NCBI RefSeq assembly: GCF_902459655.1
Contig: NZ_CABPSB010000014.1
Location: 1 to 64,000 of the forward strand
Direction of reading: 5' to 3'
Source of the DNA: Pandoraea anhela
Lineage (GTDB): Bacteria; Pseudomonadota; Gammaproteobacteria; Burkholderiales; Burkholderiaceae
Length of the DNA stretch: 64,000 bases
Shown here: positions 15,643 to 24,630 of the stretch, piece by piece
How the letters are laid out: each line of letters starts with the position of its first letter
Position numbering within the stretch: the stretch's first letter is position 1
Position numbers and translations under genes: made by a program
Notes under the pieces: model-generated
Database searches by the model: none
The model's input: the letters and a program-made list of their open reading frames with translations, nothing else
What the model was told of the DNA's origin: nothing

Positions 15643-17330
15643 GGTTGCGGATCCTTCGGTTTGCCGCGCAGCAGCGCTTCGGGGTGTTGCTGCAAGTAGT
15701 CGGCGAGGGTGTTGAGCGAGCGCAGCGTCCTGGTCAGTTCCTGCATGGCCTGACGCACGTCTTGCTGCACGGGCGCGTCTTCGGACAACGTCCGCTCGGC
15801 GGCGCCGAAGCTCTTCTTCGCTTCGCCAAGCGTGGCCTTCGCTTCGGGGGCGATTTCGCTGTCGAGCTGACGGAACAGGCCTTGCGCACTCTCCAGCGTC
15901 TTGTCGAGCTTGCGCAGCGACGCGTCGAGATTCTGTCCGATGCTGTCGAACGGAATCTTGTCGAGCTTGCTGGCGATGTCCGCGATCTGAAGCTGCAACT
16001 GATCGAGCGTATTCGGCACGGTCGGCATGAACAGCGTGTCGTCGATCATCTCGGCCTTGGCGGGCTTCGCGTTCGGGAAGAAGTCGAGCGCCACATACAA
16101 CTGACCGGTCAGCAGGTTGCCGGTGCGCAACTGGCCGCGCAGGCCGCGCTGCACGAGGGCGTCGAGAATCTTGTGGCTGTTCAGCTCGGTCGGCGGCACG
16201 CTGTTTTTCGGATCGCGACGACGCAGGCGATCCGGGTAGACATCCACCGTCACCGGCATATTGATCTGCTTGGTCGCCTGATCGAACTCCACGCCGATCG
16301 ACGTCACCTCGCCCAGCGTAATGCCGCGGAAATCGACCGGCGCGCCCACCACCAGCCCGCGCAGCGACTGCTGGAAGCGGAACACCACGCGCACCGGATG
16401 CGTGTCGGGGGCCTTCATGGCCGTGGCCTCGTCCGGCGCCAGACGGAACGCCTGCCCCGGTTTGGCGACCACGCCTGCGCCCGAATCGCTCGGCGCCTGG
16501 AAGGCGATACCGCCGATGACGACCGACGCCAGCGACTGCGTATTGACCTGGAAGCCGCTCGAATCGAGCCGCAGATCGATGCCGCTGGCGTGCCAGAAGC
16601 GCGTATTCGTGCCTACGTACTGGTCGTAAGGCGCTTGCACGAACACGCGCAGGGTGACGCCCTTGCCGTCGGGATCCAGCGAATACGCTTCGACCTGACC
16701 GACCTGAATGCGGCGGAAGTAGATGGGGGAGCCGATATCGAGCGAGCCGATGTCGGCGGCATGCAGCACGAATGGCTTGCCGGGCTGGCCGCTGGAGACG
16801 ACGGGCGGGACTTCCAGCCCGACGAAGTGGCTCACGCTTTCCTTGGACTTACCGGCGTCCGCACCGATATAGGCGCCGGAGAGCAGCGTCGACAGGCCGG
16901 AGACGCTCCCGCCGGCTACGCGCGGGCGCACAACCCACCAACGCGAGTCCTTGACGGCGAAGTTCTTGGCGTTCTTGGTGAGGTCGATCGTCACGCGCAC
17001 ATGCGAGAGGTCGTCGGACAGTTCGATGTTCTTGACGGTGCCGATGTCGACTTCCTTGTACTTGACCTTGGTCTTGCCCGCTTCGAGGCCTTCGGCGGTC
17101 TTGAAGTCGATGGTCACGGTCGGCCCGCGCTCCATGAGCACTTTGGCGACGAGCGACAACCCGATCAGCGCGGCGACCAGCGGAATCAGCCAGACGAGCG
17201 AGGGCGCCCAGCGCTTGCGCGGCTCGATGGCCGGTGTCGGCAGGTCGTCGGCACCGGCGGGCGGTGCGCTTTTCGGCGGTGGCGGATCTTGTGTGTCTTT
17301 CAGGTCGTTCGGGTCTTTCGGATCAGTCAT
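15639..17330 (-). CDS. pqiB: PqiB, MlaD-domain (MCE) intermembrane lipid transport protein
   Basis: The 563-residue protein has one N-terminal membrane segment (about residues 44-64, APSLVWLIPLVAALIGLSLV) followed by three MlaD/MCE domains in the periplasm (about 70-140, 160-250 and 285-390) and a long helical C-terminus (about 430-545). In E. coli PqiB the MCE rings stack and the helical tails form a syringe-like tunnel towards the outer membrane. Repeated signatures are GLEAGKTKVKYKEVDIGTV, IGSPIYFRRIQVGQV and GAPVDFRGITLGEV. It overlaps the upstream pqiA-type gene by eight bases. Confidence 0.93.
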   Translation of the reverse strand: MTDPKDPNDLKDTQDPPPPKSAPPAGADDLPTPAIEPRKRWAPSLVWLIPLVAALIGLSLVAKVLMERGPTVTIDFKTAEGLEAGKTKVKYKEVDIGTVKNIELSDDLSHVRVTIDLTKNAKNFAVKDSRWWVVRPRVAGGSVSGLSTLLSGAYIGADAGKSKESVSHFVGLEVPPVVSSGQPGKPFVLHAADIGSLDIGSPIYFRRIQVGQVEAYSLDPDGKGVTLRVFVQAPYDQYVGTNTRFWHASGIDLRLDSSGFQVNTQSLASVVIGGIAFQAPSDSGAGVVAKPGQAFRLAPDEATAMKAPDTHPVRVVFRFQQSLRGLVVGAPVDFRGITLGEVTSIGVEFDQATKQINMPVTVDVYPDRLRRRDPKNSVPPTELNSHKILDALVQRGLRGQLRTGNLLTGQLYVALDFFPNAKPAKAEMIDDTLFMPTVPNTLDQLQLQIADIASKLDKIPFDSIGQNLDASLRKLDKTLESAQGLFRQLDSEIAPEAKATLGEAKKSFGAAERTLSEDAPVQQDVRQAMQELTRTLRSLNTLADYLQQHPEALLRGKPKDPQP

Positions 17331-17967
17331 GATCGTCCTGTTCGGTGTCGTCGTCGCGGATCTGGTCCCAGATCAGGCGAGGGTCGAACTGCATGGAGGC
17401 AAGCATCGTGAGCACGACCACGGCGCCGAAGGCCACGATGCCGGGACCGGCCTGAATCACGGCCAGCGACTGAATGTTCACGAGCGCTACCATCAGCGCG
17501 ACGACGAAGACATCGAGCATCGACCAGCGGCCAATGAACTCGACCATGTGATACAGCTTTGTGCGTTGATGCGGTTTCCAGCGAGCGCCGCGTTGCGCGG
17601 TGATGCACAGCAGCGACAGCGCAATGAGCTTGAGCATCGGGACAAGAATGCTCGCGGTGAACACAACGATCGCCAGGTCGTACTCGCCGCTGGTCCAGAA
17701 GTAGATCACGCCGCTCATGATCGTGTCGCTGGAGTTCCCGAGCAGCGAACGGGTCTGCATCATGGGCAGCACGTTGGCGGGAATGTACAGGATCGCCGCC
17801 GCAATCAGCAAGGCCCAGGTGCGCGTGAGGCTGTCGACCTTGCGTTGATGCAGCACCGCGCCGCAGCGCGGGCAGCGTTCCTTTTCAAGCGTTTTGACTT
17901 CTCGTGCGAGGCGTCCGCACACGTGGCACGCGACGAGTCCTGCCGCTTTGGCGGAGAGATATTTCAT
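17323..17967 (-). CDS. pqiA: PqiA-domain membrane protein, second half
   Basis: The 214-residue protein is a single PqiA domain: a zinc-ribbon-like pair of CxxC motifs (CHVC at about 14-17, CPRCGA at about 32) followed by four predicted membrane helices. The motif ILYIPANVLPMM and the QTRSLLG, GEYDLAIVVFTASILVP and FIGRWSMLDVFVVALMVALV segments are typical of E. coli PqiA. E. coli PqiA carries two such domains in one chain; here they are separate genes. The start overlaps the stop of the preceding gene by four bases and its own stop overlaps pqiB. Confidence 0.9.
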   Translation of the reverse strand: MKYLSAKAAGLVACHVCGRLAREVKTLEKERCPRCGAVLHQRKVDSLTRTWALLIAAAILYIPANVLPMMQTRSLLGNSSDTIMSGVIYFWTSGEYDLAIVVFTASILVPMLKLIALSLLCITAQRGARWKPHQRTKLYHMVEFIGRWSMLDVFVVALMVALVNIQSLAVIQAGPGIVAFGAVVVLTMLASMQFDPRLIWDQIRDDDTEQDDHD

Positions 17968-18683
17968 CGCGTCACCGTGCGCGACTGCGTCGCTTTCGTT
18001 GTGGATGTCGCTGCCGCCTTCGCTGCCTTCCCAGCCTTCAGGGCTTCCACTTCCGGGTCGGGCGTGCGGTCGATCACGATCCACAGATTGCGCAGATCGT
18101 ACGAGAGCACCGTCGCGAGCAGCATGGTCAGCGCGCCGAACGCCCAGAGCGCGACGCCGGGCAACACGCTCGCCATGGACGAGAGTTTGACCAGCGAAAC
18201 CAGTACCCCGAGCATGAAGACCTCGATCATTCCCCAAGGGCGGCAGAACTCGATGGCGCGCATCACATGGAACACGCCATACGGCCGTCGACGCAACGAG
18301 AGCGGCGTGATCAGATGTATCAGCGCGAGCAGTTGCGACAGGGGAAACACCACGGTCGTGGCGAACACGAGCAGCGCGACGAGCCACATGCCTTCCCGAT
18401 ACAGCGCCCAGGCGGCGCCCACAAGCGTGGTCTCGGTAAAGATGCCCTGCACCTCGATCTCGACGATGGGAAACGCGTTCGCAATGGCGAACACGATCAG
18501 GCACGTCAGGGTGAGCGCCAGCACGCGCGACAGGCGCAGGTCGGGAGAGCGGTAAAGCACCGAGTGACAGCGCACGCAGCGGGCAGTCTCGTGCGGCGGC
18601 AGGTCCGTGCGACGGTGCAGGGTGTCGCAGTTCGGACATGCGATCAGGCTCGTCACGTCATCTTCTGGGGGCAATGTGTCCAT
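17964..18683 (-). CDS. pqiA: PqiA-domain membrane protein, first half
   Basis: The 239-residue protein is the other PqiA domain, equivalent to the N-terminal half of E. coli PqiA. It begins with two CxxC pairs (CPNC at about 16-19, CVRC at about 36-39), then four membrane segments with ALTLTCLIVFAIANAFPIVE, the FPLSQLLALIHLITPL segment and FCRPWGMIEVFMLGVLVSLV. The C-terminus (about 210-239) is Ala/Lys/Thr-rich and probably cytoplasmic. It is the first gene of the four-gene pqi operon and its promoter must lie in the gap shared with the divergent fdnG gene. Confidence 0.9.
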   Translation of the reverse strand: MDTLPPEDDVTSLIACPNCDTLHRRTDLPPHETARCVRCHSVLYRSPDLRLSRVLALTLTCLIVFAIANAFPIVEIEVQGIFTETTLVGAAWALYREGMWLVALLVFATTVVFPLSQLLALIHLITPLSLRRRPYGVFHVMRAIEFCRPWGMIEVFMLGVLVSLVKLSSMASVLPGVALWAFGALTMLLATVLSYDLRNLWIVIDRTPDPEVEALKAGKAAKAAATSTTKATQSRTVTR

Positions 18684-18873
18684 TACCGGGGACGGTGACC
18701 AAATTGACGCTCAGAATACCAAAATGTCAAGGAAGTTCCCATGTAATCCGCTGCAACCAAAGCGCAATGCAACATAAGGCATGGTTTGTGCTAAGTCACG
18801 GAAATCATTACTCCTTTGCTCTATACTCAACACACTCCCGCAAAGTTTCTCAAAATTTGAGGAGAATTCCCCC
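18684..18873. promoter_or_regulatory. Divergent pqi / fdn promoter region
   Basis: This AT-richer 190-bp spacer serves both the pqi operon and the formate dehydrogenase genes. A TATACT hexamer at 18822-18827 could be a -10 box for fdnG, though no good -35 is seen at 17 bp. At 18849-18861 CTCAAAATTTGAG is a perfect palindrome around a central A. It overlaps the GAGGAG ribosome-binding site of fdnG, so a protein or RNA structure there could limit translation. I see no confident FNR site. Confidence 0.45.
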
Positions 18874-21800
18874 ATGCTTAATATGTCCAGGCGCCAGTTC
18901 CTCAAAGTGAGTGGCGCAACGCTGGCCGGGTCCAGCCTGGCAATGCTCGGGTTTGCGCCCGACGCGGCGCTGGCGGAAGTCCGTCAGTTCAAGCTGGCGC
19001 GAGCGACCGAAACCCGTAATACCTGTCCGTACTGTTCCGTGGCCTGCGGGCTTCTCATGTATAGCTACGGCGACGGTGCGAAAAACGCGAAGAAGAGCGT
19101 TTTCCACATCGAAGGCGACCCCGACCACCCGGTCAACCGCGGCACCTTGTGCCCGAAGGGCGCCAGCCTCATCGACTTCATCCACAGCCCGAACCGCCTC
19201 ACCTATCCGGAGTACCGCAAGCCGGGTTCCGACAAGTGGGAACGGATTTCCTGGGACGATGCGCTCGATCGTATCGCCAAGCTGATGAAGGCCGACCGCG
19301 ACGCCAACTTCGTCGAGAAGACGGACGACGGCAAGACGGTCAACCGTTGGCTCACCACCGGCATGCTGGCCGCGTCGGCATCGAGCAACGAAGTCGGGTA
19401 TATCACGCACAAAGTCATCCGCAGTACCGGGATGCTGGGATTCGATAACCAGGCACGTGTCTGACACGGCCCGACGGTGGCAGGTCTTGCCCCGACGTTT
19501 GGCCGTGGCGCGATGACGAACCATTGGGTCGACATCAAGAACGCGGATCTTGTACTCATCATGGGCGGCAACGCTGCCGAGGCACACCCGTGCGGTTTCA
19601 AATGGGTGACCGAGGCGAAGGCGCACAACAAGGCGCGCCTGATCGTCGTCGACCCGCGCTTTAACCGTTCGGCATCGGTCGCGGATTATTACGCCCCGAT
19701 CCGCACCGGCACGGATATCGTTTTCCTCGGCGGGTTGATCAATTACCTGCTCACGAACGACAAGATCCAGCACGAATACGTCAAGAACTACACCGACTTC
19801 ACGTTCCTGGTGAAGGACGAGTTCCAGTTCGAGGACGGCATCTACTCGGGTTACAACGCCGAGAAGCGTACGTACGACCGTAGCTCCTGGGATTACCAGA
19901 AGGGCGAGGACGGTTACGTCATCACCGACCCGACGCTGCAACACCCGCGCACGGTGTTCCAGTTGATGAAGCAGCATTACTCGCGCTACACCATCGACAT
20001 GGTCGAGCGCGTGTGCGGTACGCCGGCCGACAAGGTCGAGTACATCTACAAGCAGATCGCCGAGTGTTCCACCCCCACGCGCACCATGACCATCATGTAT
20101 GCATTGGGCTGGACGCAACACTCGATCGGCTCGCAGATGATCCGTACCGGCGCGATGGTGCAGCTCCTGCTGGGCAACATCGGCGTGGCGGGCGGCGGCA
20201 TGAACGCGTTGCGCGGCCACTCGAACATTCAGGGTCTGACCGATCTGGGCCTGATGACCGATCTGCTGCCGGGTTACATGTCGTTGCCCAAGCAGGCCGA
20301 GCAGACCGTCGAGCAGTATCTGACGGCGCGCACGCAAAAGCCGCTGCGTCCGAACCAGCTCAGCTACTGGCAGAACTATCCGAAGTTCTACGTCAGCCTG
20401 ATGAAGGCGTGGTGGGGCGACGCGGCGACCGCCGAGAACAACTGGGGCTACGACTACCTGCCCAAGCTAGACAAGCCGTACGACCTGCTGCAAGTGCTCG
20501 AGCTGATGAATCAGGGCAAGATGACCGGCTACATCGCGCAGGGTTTCAACCCGATCGCGGCGGCGCCGGCCAAGTTCAAGTGGGATCAGGCGCTTGCCAA
20601 GCTCAAGTTCCTCGTCATCATGGATCCGCTCGCGACGGAGACCTCCGAGTTCTGGAAGAACTTCGGCGAGCACAACAACGTCGACTCCAGCAAGATCCAG
20701 ACGGAAGTGTTCCGCCTGCCGACGACCTGCTTCGCCGAAGAAGACGGCGCGCTGGTCAATTCGGGCCGCTGGCTGCAATGGCACTGGAAGGGCGCCGAGC
20801 CGCCGGGCGAGGCGCGCACCGACATCGAAATCATGTCGGGCCTGTTTCTGCGCATTCGCGAGATGTACAAGACGCAGGGCGGCAAGTATCCGGATCCGAT
20901 CGTCAATCTCGCGTGGCCGTATGCTCAGCCCGAAAGCCCGTCGCCCGAGGAAATCGCCAAGGAGTACAACGGCCGCGCGCTCAAGGACATTGTCGATCCG
21001 AAGGATCCGACCAAGGTCGTGCGTCGCGCGGGCGAGCAGTTGTCCGGCTTCGCGGAGCTCAAGGACGACGGCAGCACGTCGTCGGGCTGCTGGATCTTCG
21101 CGGGATCGTGGACCCAGGCGGGCAACCAGATGGCGCGGCGCGACAACAGCGATCCGACCGGCATCGGCCAGACGCTGAACTGGGCGTGGGCGTGGCCGGC
21201 GAACCGCCGGATTCTTTACAACCGTGCGTCTGCCGACCTCGCAGGCAAGCCGTTCAATCCGAAGCACAAGCTGGTGTGGTGGAACGGCAAGACCTGGGGC
21301 GGCGCAGACGTGCCGGACTTCAAGGTCGACGAAGATCCTGCCGGCGGTATGAGTCCGTTCATCATGAACCCCGAAGGCGTCGCGCGCTTCTTCGCGAAGG
21401 CAGGCATGGCCGAGGGACCGTTCCCCGAGCACTACGAGCCGTTCGAGACGCCGCTGGGTTACAACCCGCTGCATCCGAAGCAGCCGAAGGCCACCAGCAA
21501 CCCGGGCGCGCGCGTGTTCCCGGACGATCTGGCGACGATGGGCACGGTGGACAAGTTCCCGTATGTGGCCACGACCTACCGTCTGACCGAGCATTTCCAC
21601 TATTGGACCAAGCACGCGTTGCTGAACTCGATCATCCAGCCGGAGCAATTCGTCGAAATCGGCGAAGCGCTGGCCAGGGAAATCGGGATCGTCGCGGGTG
21701 ACACGGTCAAGGTGTCGTCCAACCGCGGCTACATCAAGGCCAAGGCGGTCGTCACCAAGCGTCTGCGGGCGCTCAAGGTGGACGGCAAGACGGTTCATCA

Positions 21801-21942
21801 CGTGGGCATTCCGATTCACTGGGGCTTCAAGGGACTGACCAAACCCGGGTTCCTCGCGAACACGCTCACGCCGATCGTGGGCGACGGCAATTCGCAGACA
21901 CCGGAATTCAAGTCGTTCCTGGTGAAGGTCGAGAAGGCATAA
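18874..21942 (+). CDS. fdnG: Formate dehydrogenase N/O-type, selenocysteine-containing alpha subunit
   Basis: The reading frame continues through an in-frame UGA at 19462-19464, giving 1,022 residues with selenocysteine at position 197 (context ARV-Sec-HGPTV, as in E. coli FdnG/FdoG). The protein begins with a twin-arginine signal (SRRQFLKVSG), so the folded enzyme is exported. A 4Fe-4S motif follows (CPYCSVACG, later GTLC). The body matches the molybdopterin oxidoreductase fold and its C-terminal dinucleotide domain (SSNRGYIKAKAVVTKR). It oxidises formate to CO2 at the periplasmic face. ATG at 18874 has GAGGAG upstream; ATG at 18883 is an alternative. Automated calling will split it into two genes at the UGA. 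Confidence 0.97.
19462..19500 (+). promoter_or_regulatory. Bacterial SECIS element and selenocysteine UGA codon
   Basis: The UGA is followed after about a dozen bases by a hairpin. GGCA (19479-19482) pairs with TGCC (19488-19491) around a GGTCT loop, a T at 19478 bulges out, and GG/CC pairs continue below. The GGUCU apical loop and bulged U are the features that SelB recognises in the E. coli fdhF and fdnG elements. The element lies within the coding sequence, as is usual in bacteria. Confidence 0.88.
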
Positions 21943-21951
21943 GGGGGCGCC

Positions 21952-22905
21952 ATGGCATTGCAATCACTGGATATCAAACGGCGCTCGGCAACGACCTTGC
22001 CGTCGCCCTCGGTGCGTGAGGCGCACACGGGCGACGTCGCCAAACTCATCGACGTCTCGAAGTGCATCGGGTGCAAGGCGTGTCAGACGGCCTGCATGGA
22101 GTGGAACGATCTGCGCGACGAGGTCGGCACCAACGTCGGCGTGTACGACAACCCGGCCGACCTGACGGCGGATTCGTGGACGCTCATGCGTTTCACCGAG
22201 TACGAAAACCCGAAGGGCGACCTCGAGTGGCTCATCCGCAAGGATGGCTGCATGCATTGCGAGGATCCGGGCTGTCTGAAGGCATGCCCGTCGCCGGGGG
22301 CCATCGTGCAGTACGCGAACGGCATCGTCGACTTCCACGAGGAAGCGTGCATCGGCTGCGGATACTGCATTACCGGGTGCCCGTTCAACATCCCGCGCAT
22401 CTCGCAAAAGGATCACAAGGCGTACAAGTGCACCCTGTGCTCCGATCGCGTGTCCGTGGGGCTGGAGCCGGCCTGCGTGAAGACGTGCCCGACCGGCGCG
22501 ATCATGTTCGGCACCAAGGACGCCATGAAGGATCAGGCGGCCGAGCGCATCGAAGACCTGAAGTCGCGGGGCTTCGACAACGCAGGGCTGTACGATCCGG
22601 CGGGCGTGGGCGGCACGCACGTGATGTACGTGCTGCATCATGCCGACAAGCCGTCGCTGTATCACGGCCTGCCGGACAATCCGCGCATCAGCCCGATGGT
22701 GACGTTCTGGAAGGGTATCGCCAAGCCGCTGGGTGTCGCCGCCATGGCGCTCACGGCGATTGCCGGCTTCTTCCACTACATCAAGACCGGTCCGAACGAG
22801 ACGACCGAGGAGGATGAAGCGCAAGCCCGCCGGTACGACGCCGCCCGCAAGGGCAATGGGGGTCCCGACGGCTCGAAGGGCGTTGCCACGCACGAGGAGG
22901 TCTGA
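21952..22905 (+). CDS. fdnH: Formate dehydrogenase iron-sulfur beta subunit
   Basis: The 317-residue protein carries the four 4Fe-4S cluster motifs of FdnH/Fdo[12 protein letters not shown] near residue 38, [14 protein letters not shown] near 97, [12 protein letters not shown] near 130 and CTLCSDR...CVKTCP near 160. A C-terminal hydrophobic helix (about 262-282, [18 protein letters not shown]) anchors it to the inner membrane. It passes electrons from the alpha subunit to the cytochrome b subunit. It has no signal peptide and is expected to travel through Tat with FdnG. It starts nine bases after the fdnG stop and ends two bases before the next gene's start. Confidence 0.96.
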   Translation: MALQSLDIKRRSATTLPSPSVREAHTGDVAKLIDVSKCIGCKACQTACMEWNDLRDEVGTNVGVYDNPADLTADSWTLMRFTEYENPKGDLEWLIRKDGCMHCEDPGCLKACPSPGAIVQYANGIVDFHEEACIGCGYCITGCPFNIPRISQKDHKAYKCTLCSDRVSVGLEPACVKTCPTGAIMFGTKDAMKDQAAERIEDLKSRGFDNAGLYDPAGVGGTHVMYVLHHADKPSLYHGLPDNPRISPMVTFWKGIAKPLGVAAMALTAIAGFFHYIKTGPNETTEEDEAQARRYDAARKGNGGPDGSKGVATHEEV

Positions 22906-22907
22906 CC

Positions 22908-23549
22908 ATGTCGCAAGAACACAGCGAACACAAGAAAGACGATCTGATCGAGCGCTACAACGCGGCGGAGCGCATCAACCACTGGATTGTCGCGGGCACG
23001 TTCATTCTGCTCGCGCTGTCCGGGCTGGCGCTGTTCCATCCGTCGATGTTCTGGCTCACCAATCTGTTCGGCGGCGGGCCGTGGACGCGGATTCTGCATC
23101 CGTTCGTCGGTCTGGTGATGTTCGTCGCTTTCGTCTGGCTCGCGCTGCGGCTCGCCCGCTATAACAAGTTCGAGCCGCGCGATACCGAGTGGATGAAGAA
23201 GATCGGCGACGTGCTGGACAATCGCGAAGAGAATCTGCCGGAAGTCGGGCGTTACAACGCCGGACAGAAGCTGCTTTTCTACGTGATGGTGCTGTGCATG
23301 ATCGGGTTGTTGCTCTCGGGCATCGTGATCTGGCGCGCTTACTTCGCGTTCTACTTCCCGATCTGGTTGATTCGTCTGGCGTCCGACGTGCACGCGGTGT
23401 GTGCATTCGTGTTGATTTGCGGCATCATTACGCACATCTACGCGGCGATCTGGATCAAGGGTTCCGTGCGCGCCATGACGCGCGGCACCGTCACCCGCGG
23501 CTGGGCGTGGAAACACCATCGCGCCTGGTACAAGCAGCTCAACAAATAA
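22908..23549 (+). CDS. fdnI: Formate dehydrogenase cytochrome b556 gamma subunit
   Basis: The 213-residue membrane protein has four hydrophobic helices and the conserved histidines that ligate two b-type haems (for example NHWIVAGTFILLALSGLALF, LHPFVGLVMFVAFVW and DVHAVCAFVLICGIITHIYA). It takes electrons from FdnH and reduces quinone, which makes the complex proton-motive. The ATG at 22908 follows the fdnH stop by two bases, and GAGGTC precedes it, so it is co-translated. The hairpin at 23550-23573 begins directly after its stop. Confidence 0.95.
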   Translation: MSQEHSEHKKDDLIERYNAAERINHWIVAGTFILLALSGLALFHPSMFWLTNLFGGGPWTRILHPFVGLVMFVAFVWLALRLARYNKFEPRDTEWMKKIGDVLDNREENLPEVGRYNAGQKLLFYVMVLCMIGLLLSGIVIWRAYFAFYFPIWLIRLASDVHAVCAFVLICGIITHIYAAIWIKGSVRAMTRGTVTRGWAWKHHRAWYKQLNK

Positions 23550-23573
23550 GTCCGGCCTTGCTGGTGGCCGGAC
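23550..23573 (+). terminator. Intercistronic hairpin between fdnI and fdhE
   Basis: GTCCGGCC (23550-23557) and GGCCGGAC (23566-23573) form a perfect eight-pair stem with an eight-base loop, starting at the first base after the fdnI stop. There is no T run. It may be a weak attenuator or a 3'-end stabiliser that sets the ratio of structural enzyme to assembly genes. Confidence 0.45.
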
Positions 23574-23594
23574 GCTCTTACGAGGCCGGCCACC

Positions 23595-24626
23595 TTGCAA
23601 CGTATTCTCGAACCCGGGCAGATCGAATCTCTCGATCGCACCTCCATCCCCCGCCTGCGCATGCCGCAACGTGCCGAAGTGTTTTCTGCCCGCGCGGCGC
23701 GTTTGCGCCAATTGGCCGACGGGCATCCGCTCGGCGACTACCTGCGGCTGATGGCCGCACTGGTCGACGCACAGCAACGCGTGCTGGACAACTTCCCGCC
23801 GGAACGCCCGTCCGCCGAGTCGATTGAACAGGCTCAGCAGCATTGCATGCCGCTCGTGCCCGCGACCGGCGGTTACGATGCCGGCCGCTGGCAGCCGTTG
23901 CTCACGCCGCTGCTCGACGCCGTTGCCGCCCAACCGGATCTGCCGGCGGCGGTCAAGGGCGTGATCGAGCGCGTTCGCGCGGCGGATGCTGCGACGCTCG
24001 AAGCGGGCGCGCAGGCGCTGCTCGCAGGTCACGGCAAGGGGGTGGATGCGGCAAGCGCCCCGTTCCTGATGGCGGCGCTGCAAGTGTTGTGGACAGGCGT
24101 GGCGAGCACGTTCGACGCGCGCGACGTGCCGATGCTCGATGTCCCGAACGTCTGCCCCATGTGCGGCACGCTGCCGGTGGCGAGCGTCGTTCGCATCGGT
24201 GGCGCGCACGAGGGCTATCGCTATCTTTGCTGCGGCCTGTGCTCGACCGAGTGGCATATGGTGCGCGTGAAGTGCACGCACTGTGAAGCGAGCGAGCACG
24301 TTGCGTATCACGTCGTCGACCCGGCGGGCGATGCCGCAGCGTCGGGCGCTGCGCTCGCGGCGGCGGACGGCGGCATCCTGAAAGGGGACGACGGGCGTCC
24401 CAAGCTCGACGAGGCGGCCAAACGCGTTGCATCGTCGCCCATTCGCGCCGAGTCGTGCGACGACTGTCACGGTTATCGCAAGATCTTCTATCAGGACAAG
24501 GATCCGTTCGTGGAGCCGGTCGCCGATGACCTCGCCAGCCTCGCGCTCGATGTGCTCATGGGCGAAGCCGGCTATGCGCGAGCCAACGGGAACCCGTTGC
24601 TCTGGCAAAACGCCGAGGAAGCCTGA
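23595..24626 (+). CDS. fdhE: Formate dehydrogenase accessory protein FdhE
   Basis: The 343-residue protein matches FdhE, a cytoplasmic iron-binding chaperone needed to mature Tat-exported respiratory formate dehydrogenases. It shows the family opening QRILEPGQIESLD, and four CxxC pairs in the C-terminal rubredoxin-like region: CPMCGTLP, CCGLCSTEWH, CTHCEASEHV and SCDDCHGYRKI. The best start is TTG at 23595, because no ATG or GTG lies in frame between the preceding stop and the conserved N-terminus. It sits between the structural genes and selA, in one apparent operon. Confidence 0.93.
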   Translation: MQRILEPGQIESLDRTSIPRLRMPQRAEVFSARAARLRQLADGHPLGDYLRLMAALVDAQQRVLDNFPPERPSAESIEQAQQHCMPLVPATGGYDAGRWQPLLTPLLDAVAAQPDLPAAVKGVIERVRAADAATLEAGAQALLAGHGKGVDAASAPFLMAALQVLWTGVASTFDARDVPMLDVPNVCPMCGTLPVASVVRIGGAHEGYRYLCCGLCSTEWHMVRVKCTHCEASEHVAYHVVDPAGDAAASGAALAAADGGILKGDDGRPKLDEAAKRVASSPIRAESCDDCHGYRKIFYQDKDPFVEPVADDLASLALDVLMGEAGYARANGNPLLWQNAEEA

Positions 24627-24630
24627 GGGG

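Noticed and set aside
15408-17411. 667-codon open frame on the plus strand
   Set aside because: Antisense shadow of pqiB and pqiC, which match their families and overlap properly.
18874-21942. fdnG as a pseudogene broken by a stop codon
   Set aside because: The stop is UGA at the known Sec position with SECIS, and selA, selB and tRNA-Sec follow.
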